From Clostridia bacterium (lineage in GTDB: Bacteria; Bacillota; DULZ01): a stretch of 32,380 nt of DNA. Below the pieces are notes generated by a model. The model had not been told where the DNA came from and did no database searches. It saw nothing but the letters and a program-made list of their open reading frames with translations. Position numbers and translations under genes: made by a program. The DNA lies in assembly GCA_012512955.1 (NCBI GenBank), contig JAAZDD010000123.1, positions 1 to 32,380 on the forward strand, in the 5' to 3' direction. This document shows positions 17,619 to 24,676 of this stretch, in pieces (the first letter of the stretch is position 1; each line of letters starts with the position of its first letter).

Positions 17619-18731
17619 TTACTCCCCGGGGACATGATTATGCAAAAACTGAATAATATCTTTTGCCTTTGGCGGACACCCGGGCAGGAAGGTCTCAAAT
17701 CCGGCTGTACAGGATCCGATGCCTATTCCCGTGCCCTGTTGCTTTTTGAAGCCTTGTCCGATGGCAATACCCTTGGGAAGGTTCTCCAGCCTTCCCTCTT
17801 TTTTCAGCCGCATTAAAGCATAAACAAGACTGCCGAAGCAGGGAGAACAAGCATTGTCATCATTAATCCAATGACGCAGGTAATCTACCTCCATTCCCGC
17901 TTCGATGGGTCCTATGGTAGTCTCTTTATCGCCAGGATTAAGCTCCACCGGCACATCTTCCGACAGCTGATCCGACCCCACCCCCAATTGAGCCGCCAGC
18001 CCGATGTAGGGAATGTCCTTCCCTTCATAACCCAGTAATTCCGCCACATAGGCATCAATAAGGACCGGATCCCCACCGGCCAACATCAGTCCCATTCTCA
18101 CCGGGTTTCCCCCTTCTTCGTGAGTCAAATCCCCAATCAGACCGTCTACAATGGTTAGATGGGGACGCAAAGCTTTGCTCAGGCAGGCAATGGGCCGGTG
18201 CAGACCCAGGCGGTGAAATCGTCTTTTTTCCTGATCAGGAATGCAGCCTTTAAGATTCTTAAGAGCGCATGTTATCTTGGTTTGGCAGTGCGCCTTTAAC
18301 ACCGGCAGATTGATCAGATAATCTACCCGTAAAGGTTCCCGGCAAACCTTTACCGGCAATCCGTCTACCTCTATTTCTTCATAAGCGTCTTCCTTGAGAT
18401 CAATCAAAGGAACGTCAAATTCCTGACTCAGTGCCTCATAGCCGCAGAACCGGAAAGCATCGGCCGTCTGTTCGCCCACCCAGGAACTCTCCATAATGGC
18501 GATCTTGGTAAAACCATGTTCCTTCAGATAACGCAGAACCCCGCGCACCAGTTCCGGGGAAGTGGTGGCTCCCCAGTGGGCAGGTTGGGCCACTACCAAA
18601 TTGGGTTTCAGGCCAATGTAAGGGTCTTCTTTCCCTATCCTCCGTATTTCCTGAGCAATGTGCATAGCCTCCATCAGGCTTATGGCCATTCTTTCGGCGT
18701 GATGGCCGTAAATAACCGTAACCTCACCCAT
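17619..18731 (-). CDS. DUF362 domain-containing protein
   Basis: 'LKPNLVVAQPAHWGATTSPELVRGVLRYLKEHGFTKIAIMESSW', 'LPVLKAHCQTKITCALKNLKGCIPDQEKRRFHRLGLHRPIACLSKALRPHLTIVDGL'. Confidence 0.88.
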   Translation of the reverse strand: MGEVTVIYGHHAERMAISLMEAMHIAQEIRRIGKEDPYIGLKPNLVVAQPAHWGATTSPELVRGVLRYLKEHGFTKIAIMESSWVGEQTADAFRFCGYEALSQEFDVPLIDLKEDAYEEIEVDGLPVKVCREPLRVDYLINLPVLKAHCQTKITCALKNLKGCIPDQEKRRFHRLGLHRPIACLSKALRPHLTIVDGLIGDLTHEEGGNPVRMGLMLAGGDPVLIDAYVAELLGYEGKDIPYIGLAAQLGVGSDQLSEDVPVELNPGDKETTIGPIEAGMEVDYLRHWINDDNACSPCFGSLVYALMRLKKEGRLENLPKGIAIGQGFKKQQGTGIGIGSCTAGFETFLPGCPPKAKDIIQFLHNHVPGE

Positions 18732-18779
18732 AAACCCTGAATACTCCTCTCCTAGCCTTTAGAAATACTGGAAAAGACC

Positions 18780-18809
18780 TTGACGCAATCCCACCAATCA
18801 TGCTATAGT
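18780..18809 (+). promoter_or_regulatory. Extended -10 SigA promoter for tRNA-Leu
   Basis: TTGACG (18780-18785), 18-bp spacer ending TGC, TATAGT (18804-18809). Confidence 0.65.
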
Positions 18810-18843
18810 ATCTGGTGTGGCAGTAATTTAATTGTGATTTCAG

Positions 18844-18928
18844 GTCGGAGTGGCGGAACCGGCAGACGCGTACGTTTGAGGGGCGTATGGTACACACCGT
18901 GAGGGTTCAAGTCCCTCCTCCGACACCA
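18844..18928 (+). tRNA. tRNA-Leu(GAG)
   Basis: Acceptor GTCGGAG/CTCCGAC, anticodon loop TTGAGGG (anticodon GAG), long variable arm, GGTTCAAGTCC T-arm, encoded CCA. Confidence 0.95.
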
Positions 18929-18937
18929 GTATGAATT

Positions 18938-18971
18938 AAAGCGTGGATTTTGTCCACGCTTTCTTTTTTTC
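18938..18971 (+). terminator. Terminator of the tRNA-Leu transcript
   Basis: AAAGCGTGGA-ttttg-TCCACGCTTTCTTTTTTT. Confidence 0.88.
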
Positions 18972-18973
18972 TG

Positions 18974-19765
18974 TTATTTCAGTTCCGGCAGCAGGCTGAG
19001 AGCACCGGGGCCTGTCCCATAATAACCGGGTATACCGGTCAACGCCCAGATTAAGGCCACCTGGCCGGGAACGGTGTTGATATGATCGATAATAATATCG
19101 GCATTCCTGCGGTAATAAGGTATATAGGAGTAGGGTGTACCCGAGACTTCGGCAGCAGCAACAATCAAGCCTAACTCCTTGAAACGGGCAATCAGGGGCA
19201 GATCCAACCGGTCAACCAAAAATGCTTCCTGAGAGTCAGCACCACCAATCAAGATGACCGCATCGATTGTTACTACCCCGTCTTCCGTTTTTCTTCCGGC
19301 GCAAATCTGATCCGCAATTTTGACTACTTCCTCCGAGCCGGAAGATTTTTTGTTGGGCCAGCCGGTTTGAGACAAGTCGGGAAATTCCATCAGATTTGCT
19401 GCACATACTACCTCCGCCCCGGCCGTTTCCAGGTTTTCCAACAGCCCTTCCGGAATACCCTGCCCGTTAGTCTGAAGGACGGCAAGACGGCGATTGGCCA
19501 GACGGCCCTGAATTATCGGCAATAACGCTGTTTGGGAGAACTGCTCCCAAAGTTCCAGGGTTTTCTTGTACTCAGCTATTTCCAGCCGGACAAGATTATT
19601 TTGTTCTCTCAAATATTGAAAATCCTGTTCCAACCGGTTGATCAAATAGTTTTGCTCCTTAATCAGGGCATCATCATCCACCATAATGATACCCACCAGG
19701 ATGCCCAAACCCAAAGCCAGAAAGACTGCTGTCAAAGAGGTAATATGGTACCGCAAATCAAACAT
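18974..19765 (-). CDS. MctB-like 'copper transporter' family protein (DUF3186)
   Basis: 'MFDLRYHITSLTAVFLALGLGILVGIIMVDDDALIKEQNYLINRLEQDF', then coiled coil and Rossmann-like region. SD AGGTGA, start at 19765. Confidence 0.8.
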   Translation of the reverse strand: MFDLRYHITSLTAVFLALGLGILVGIIMVDDDALIKEQNYLINRLEQDFQYLREQNNLVRLEIAEYKKTLELWEQFSQTALLPIIQGRLANRRLAVLQTNGQGIPEGLLENLETAGAEVVCAANLMEFPDLSQTGWPNKKSSGSEEVVKIADQICAGRKTEDGVVTIDAVILIGGADSQEAFLVDRLDLPLIARFKELGLIVAAAEVSGTPYSYIPYYRRNADIIIDHINTVPGQVALIWALTGIPGYYGTGPGALSLLPELK

Positions 19766-19854
19766 GAGCATTCACCTATTAACCCGTTTACCAGGTAGTA
19801 TCCTGCCTAGGGGCATACCTTATACACAAGGCAGGATCTTTTGCTGTGGGCCTG

Positions 19855-21468
19855 TTACCGGAAACATTTCTCCCAGGCGACAAGCCCCAGGGGCAACAGC
19901 TCAAGTCCCTGCACATTCTCCTGGACCAAAATACATCTTTTGACAGCAAAGAGGGTAATCATCACCGCCTCCTCCTGGACCAGTTCCTCAATTTCCAGGA
20001 GACCGGCCAGGCGCTCCCGTTCCGATTCAGCTATATTTTGGATGAAAAGCAGGCGATCATCAACAACGGGATGGGCAAAACCGCTCCAGTTAGCCGTTCC
20101 CCAGGAAGCAAAGCGGGATTCCAGGAAAAACTCAGGAGCAGGCAACTTGTATTGCCATTTAGTCAGAAAGAAACCGGCCTGACCGTTTTTCACCGCTTGT
20201 TGGTATTGGGCAGAAGGGAGAATCTCCAGATTAACATGGAAACCGGCATTTTCCAACTGGGATTGGACCTGCCCGGCCAGGCTCGCCCATTCTTCTCCTT
20301 CGGGAACAGTCAAAGTCAAGGGCTCCTCTAAGACCTTCTCCCCTTCTTCATTCTGCAACAGGTCTCTGACCTCCGGCGAATCATACCGGTAGCCGGCCGG
20401 AAGTGAGCTGTTCCCCAGTAAAGAAGGGGGTAGCAATCCTTCCCAGGGAACCCCCCGGTTATGTTCCGCCAGAAAGACGCGATCCAGGGAAAAGCCAACG
20501 GCTTTCCTGACCTGGGGATCATCAAAGGGTTTGATCTTCGGATTCATGCCGAGATAGTAAAATTCCGTTCCCGGCAGACTGAGTACCCGGTCTTCAGCCA
20601 CCTGTGCTTCCTCAACCAAACCGGGGGCAATGACCAGATCCAGGTATTCAGCCTGGAAATCCATCAACAGGGCATCCAAGTCAGGATACTGGGAAAACTC
20701 CAACCGGTCAATTTGCGCTGTTTCACCATGATACTGCTCAAAAGCCTGCAGGGTAACCTGGTACCCCCCAATCCATTCCACGATGGAAAAAGGCCCCGTA
20801 CCTGCGAGGACCACCGCTGGTGATTGATAGGTTCCCGGCTTTCCATACTGATCCCCTACCAGTTGAACTACCTGCATATCCACAATGGCTGCCCCGGGAT
20901 GAGCCAAGGCCCACAAAAACTGCCCGGACGGCTGGGTCAGGGAAACCTGGAGGGTATGAGGGTCAATTACCTGAATCCCGGCAATCTGATTCGTTCTTCC
21001 TTCCGCATAGTCCCTGGCTCCCCCAATCAGCATGAACTTGCCGGCCAGGTCATCCGGGCTGCCGTAAGCCACCACCCGCTGCCAGGAAAACTTCACGTCT
21101 TCAGCGGTCAGGTCCCGGCCGCTGTGAAATTTAATGTCCTTCCGGAGACGAAAAGTGTAGATTTGCCTGTCGGGGCTTACCTCCCAATGTTCTACCAATA
21201 AAGGAATCAATCGTTCCGTGTCCGGCTCAATGATAAACAATGTCTCATAGAGGGTACGGGCCACGGTCAATTCTCCATAAGTAGTAACCCCAATGGGATC
21301 CAAAAAAGCAATATCTTCCATTAAACCTACCCGGAAATAGGTATAATCTACGATTGCAGTGCCATCTTCCCTATGCGGTTCAACCCCCTGCTCCCGGCAG
21401 CCACAGGCCGCAGTTAACAGGAAGAAAAAAATGAGCAATAAAGAAACGATATTTTTTCCTTTAGCCAC
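19855..21468 (-). CDS. Family 5 ABC solute-binding lipoprotein (peptide/nickel type)
   Basis: Lipobox LLTAACGC; 'LVEHWEVSPDRQIYTFRLRKDIKFHSGRDLTAEDVKFSWQRV'; GTG start. Confidence 0.92.
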   Translation of the reverse strand: MAKGKNIVSLLLIFFFLLTAACGCREQGVEPHREDGTAIVDYTYFRVGLMEDIAFLDPIGVTTYGELTVARTLYETLFIIEPDTERLIPLLVEHWEVSPDRQIYTFRLRKDIKFHSGRDLTAEDVKFSWQRVVAYGSPDDLAGKFMLIGGARDYAEGRTNQIAGIQVIDPHTLQVSLTQPSGQFLWALAHPGAAIVDMQVVQLVGDQYGKPGTYQSPAVVLAGTGPFSIVEWIGGYQVTLQAFEQYHGETAQIDRLEFSQYPDLDALLMDFQAEYLDLVIAPGLVEEAQVAEDRVLSLPGTEFYYLGMNPKIKPFDDPQVRKAVGFSLDRVFLAEHNRGVPWEGLLPPSLLGNSSLPAGYRYDSPEVRDLLQNEEGEKVLEEPLTLTVPEGEEWASLAGQVQSQLENAGFHVNLEILPSAQYQQAVKNGQAGFFLTKWQYKLPAPEFFLESRFASWGTANWSGFAHPVVDDRLLFIQNIAESERERLAGLLEIEELVQEEAVMITLFAVKRCILVQENVQGLELLPLGLVAWEKCFR

Positions 21469-21504
21469 GGGGGGCCCCCCATTCCTTATGTCAGTTATGA
21501 TGGA

Positions 21505-21533
21505 AAAAGACCGGTAATCCGGTCTCCTTTTAT
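21505..21533 (-). terminator. Terminator of the 21530 gene
   Basis: Minus strand AGACCGG-atta-CCGGTCTTTTTCC. Confidence 0.7.
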
Positions 21534-22579
21534 AATATCCTGGATAATCGTTCTGTCACAGACAGACCTGGCAACCGGCCTCTTTTTGCCACCGGTTTGC
21601 CGTCAACCATTTTCAAATCCATCGTCATGTCAATTGGAGAAGCGGCGGAAATATAACTGCCTACCCCAAAAGCGGAAGCACCGGCCTCTGACAAAAGCTT
21701 AATCCGTTCCGGAGATAATCCTCCGGAGACAAAAATGCCTACATTATTAAACCCTTCCGCATCCAAACGGAAACGAACTTCCCGAACCAAATCAGGAGTC
21801 ACTCCCCCTCTTTCGCTGGGTGTATCCAAACGAATCCCATCCAGGGCATCCTTTAATTCCCTGGCCAACCGGAGGGATTCCTCGGCTTCATCTTTAAAGG
21901 TATCGACCAGCATAATTCGCTTGGCCTCAGGAGGCATCAATTGGTGATAAGCTTTAGCCGTCTCCAGGGTATCACCAATGATCAAAAAAACAGCATGGGG
22001 AACTGTCCCCTGAGGTTCTCTCCCGGCCATCTTGGCCGCCAAAATACAACTGGCCCCGTCGGCGCCCCCAATCAAGGCAGCCCTTTCCATTACCGGCGCC
22101 ACCGCCGGGTGGACATGACGGGCCCCAAAACAGATCACCGGCTTATCGCCGGCGGCTTCCTTAACCTCCCTGGCCGCGGTAGCCCAGCCGCTGGAACTGG
22201 CCAGCATTCCCAGCAATACAGTCTCAAAAGCGCCGAACTCGCAATAAGGTCCTTTAATCCGCATGATCACTTCTTTTCTCTCAAAAGAAGCACCTTCCGG
22301 CAGGGACCATACTTCGATCGGCTTTCCCTTCAGCAAATTTTTTACTTCCTCTACACCCGCCACAATGCCGCTCCTACGCCCAAACACTTCACCAACAACT
22401 TCAGTATCGGATAAACCCAAATGGGAGAGGATTTCCAGGGTCCTGATAAAGTAAATGTCCGTCGTGGCACCGGATTCAATTTCGTCGTGCTCAGCTGAAA
22501 AAAACTTGCGATCCGGGCTGCACTTTATGGCATTGACTTGCTCCAGTGTAGTTATTTCTTTGCCCTTCAATACTTCCAC
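21530..22579 (-). CDS. Nicotinate phosphoribosyltransferase-like protein
   Basis: 'FSAEHDEIESGATTDIYFIRTLEIL', 'GPYCEFGAFETVLLGMLASSSG', 'FGARHVHPAV', 'SERGGVTPDLVREVRFRLDAEGFNNVGIFVSGGLSPE'. Confidence 0.87.
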   Translation of the reverse strand: MEVLKGKEITTLEQVNAIKCSPDRKFFSAEHDEIESGATTDIYFIRTLEILSHLGLSDTEVVGEVFGRRSGIVAGVEEVKNLLKGKPIEVWSLPEGASFERKEVIMRIKGPYCEFGAFETVLLGMLASSSGWATAAREVKEAAGDKPVICFGARHVHPAVAPVMERAALIGGADGASCILAAKMAGREPQGTVPHAVFLIIGDTLETAKAYHQLMPPEAKRIMLVDTFKDEAEESLRLARELKDALDGIRLDTPSERGGVTPDLVREVRFRLDAEGFNNVGIFVSGGLSPERIKLLSEAGASAFGVGSYISAASPIDMTMDLKMVDGKPVAKRGRLPGLSVTERLSRIL

Positions 22580-22582
22580 CTC

Positions 22583-23218
22583 TTAACTATGCATCTTTAC
22601 AAAACTCCTATTCGGTATTGTTCCCCAAAAACCTCCTTTTCCCGCGAAATTTGGATACCAACCGTAAATTCTGCGGTACGTATCATGATCCTTTAACACC
22701 CTTCGGACAAAATCCCTGGTTTCCTGAAAGGGAATATCATCGACGGTTTCCAATTCCCCGTTCCATTTCCCCTCCTGGAGCCATTGTTTGACGTTATTGG
22801 GACCGCCGTTATAAGCTGCCAAAGCGGCAGGCAAATTCCCGTCGAACTCTTCAATCAGGCTGGCCAAATACCAGCAGCCGATTTTGGTATTGTACACCAC
22901 GTCAAAGAGAAGATCCGGGCGGTATTCCTCACCCATCTGCCCGGCGGCCCACCGGGCCGTCTCCGGCATCAACTGCATCAGTCCCTTTGCCCCCCGTACC
23001 GAGAGAGCCTTGGGACGGAATTTACTTTCCACTCTGATTACAGCCATCACCAAATAAGGATCCACTCCTGCCGCTTCTGCCTGGGCAAAGATGGTATCCC
23101 GGTAGGGCAAGGGATAAAACACCCGCCACAACCAGGGCAAAAACAAAACTCCTATGGCCATGATGACCAAAAAAATGATCATCATCACCCCAGATTTAAT
23201 AACGCCGTATTTAAACAC
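22583..23218 (-). CDS. Lytic transglycosylase (SLT/Slt70-like)
   Basis: N-terminal TM; 'GVDPYLVMAVIRVESKFRPKALSVRGAKGLMQLMPETARWAA...LAAYNGGPNNVKQWL'. Confidence 0.93.
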   Translation of the reverse strand: MFKYGVIKSGVMMIIFLVIMAIGVLFLPWLWRVFYPLPYRDTIFAQAEAAGVDPYLVMAVIRVESKFRPKALSVRGAKGLMQLMPETARWAAGQMGEEYRPDLLFDVVYNTKIGCWYLASLIEEFDGNLPAALAAYNGGPNNVKQWLQEGKWNGELETVDDIPFQETRDFVRRVLKDHDTYRRIYGWYPNFAGKGGFWGTIPNRSFVKMHS

Positions 23219-23828
23219 CGCTTCCCTCCAGGATTGTTTTTAACCGCCGCCATTCCTGTTCCACCTGCTGCCGCACTTCTGCCAGGCTTTTTCCGGCGGA
23301 GATCTCCACCTGGCTGTATTGCAGCCTTTCTTCATTGGTCATCTGGCTCTCTACCCGCCGCAAAGCCGCCTCATAGTCTAGTTTATCCCGCTCCATCACT
23401 CTCTTAACCTGTATCCCGGGCTCAACCGTAACCACCCAGATCTCATCCACCATCTCCGTCATACCCGCTTCAATCAAAAGGGGCGCCTCGATGATGACCA
23501 CCGCCTGGGGATCTGCAGCCTGGATTTCTTCCAGGTGCGTGGCAATTTCCTCTTTGATGACCGGGTGAGTGATCCTATTGAGGAGCTTTCTTTTATTTTC
23601 ATCCTGAAAAATAATGGCACCCAGGACTGGGCGATTGAGCGTCCCGTCGGGGGACAACACTTGCTCACCGAAATGCTCCACAATGGCAGCCAGGGCTTTG
23701 CCTCCGGGCCGGACCACCTGCCTCGCCACCTGGTCAGCATCGATGACCACCGCCCCCAGTTCCCGCAACATGGCAGCCACCGTACTTTTGCCGCTGCCGA
23801 TGCCCCCTGTCAAACCGATTACATACAT
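23211..23828 (-). CDS. coaE: Dephospho-CoA kinase
   Basis: 'MYVIGLTGGIGSGKSTVAAMLRELGAVVIDADQVARQVV', 'EAPLLIEAGM'. Start trimmed to 23828. Confidence 0.95.
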   Translation of the reverse strand: MYVIGLTGGIGSGKSTVAAMLRELGAVVIDADQVARQVVRPGGKALAAIVEHFGEQVLSPDGTLNRPVLGAIIFQDENKRKLLNRITHPVIKEEIATHLEEIQAADPQAVVIIEAPLLIEAGMTEMVDEIWVVTVEPGIQVKRVMERDKLDYEAALRRVESQMTNEERLQYSQVEISAGKSLAEVRQQVEQEWRRLKTILEGSGV

Positions 23829-23845
23829 AAGTTCACCCCAAAGCC

Positions 23846-24676
23846 TCAAACTTTTGGTTGGCAGTTGGGACAATAATAAGTACCCCGTCCCTGCACCTTC
23901 GTTTTCCCAATGGGACTGCCGCAACGAACACAAGGTTCGCCCCGGCGTCCATAGACCTTCAGCAATTCCTGAAATCCTCCCTGCCTGCCGTCTCCGTCCA
24001 CATAATTTCTGATGGAGGTACCACGGTGCTCAATCCCCAGGTTCAGCAGTTTGACGGTGGCCTGCCACAACTGCCGGACCTGGTCTTCCGTCAAATTACA
24101 GGCGATGGTTTCGGGATGAATTCCTCCTTCATAAAGAATTTCATCGGCATAAATGTTGCCGATCCCGGCAATTATCGTCTGGTCCAACAACACATTCTTA
24201 ATCGACCTGTTCTTATTCTGGAGCATTTGGTCCAACCATTGGACGGTAAAATCCCCGGATAGGGGTTCAACGCCCAGTTGGGCCAATCCCTTCAGTTGGG
24301 GCAATTCGGACAACGGAATTAAATCAAAAGTGCCAAATTTCCGGAGGTCTGCATAACGGAGCTCCATCCCGTCTGATAAGGAAAACACCAAATGGGTATG
24401 TTTGTCTTTGGGAAAAGCAGCATCCACATACAGGAGTTGCCCTGTCATGCGCAGGTGCACTACCAGGGCCAAATCTTCCGAAAGAGTAAAGATGAGATAT
24501 TTTCCTCGTCTGTCAATCCCCAGAAATTTCTTCCCCCGGATCATTTCCCCCATCAGTAAGGGATCGGGCCGGCGAATATTACCGCTGAAATAAATCTCCA
24601 AATCACGAATTTCTTTGCCGATCAATTTGCCACTTAAAGAACGTTTTACTGTTTCCACTTCCGGTAGCTCAGGCAT
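23846..24676 (-). CDS. mutM: Formamidopyrimidine-DNA glycosylase
   Basis: N-terminal PELPEVETVKRSL, 'GIGNIYADEILYEGGIHPE', zinc finger CVRCGSPIGKTKVQGRGTYYCPNCQ. Confidence 0.97.
   Translation of the reverse strand: MPELPEVETVKRSLSGKLIGKEIRDLEIYFSGNIRRPDPLLMGEMIRGKKFLGIDRRGKYLIFTLSEDLALVVHLRMTGQLLYVDAAFPKDKHTHLVFSLSDGMELRYADLRKFGTFDLIPLSELPQLKGLAQLGVEPLSGDFTVQWLDQMLQNKNRSIKNVLLDQTIIAGIGNIYADEILYEGGIHPETIACNLTEDQVRQLWQATVKLLNLGIEHRGTSIRNYVDGDGRQGGFQELLKVYGRRGEPCVRCGSPIGKTKVQGRGTYYCPNCQPKV

Noticed and set aside
16961-17698. 245-aa minus-strand ORF overlapping the CPBP gene
   Set aside because: Composition (Gln/Pro/Cys-rich, no domain pattern) is that of an antisense shadow ORF; the plus-strand CPBP motifs are clear.
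22784-23407. 207-aa plus-strand ORF
   Set aside because: Antisense to the SLT and coaE genes, His/Pro-rich shadow ORF.
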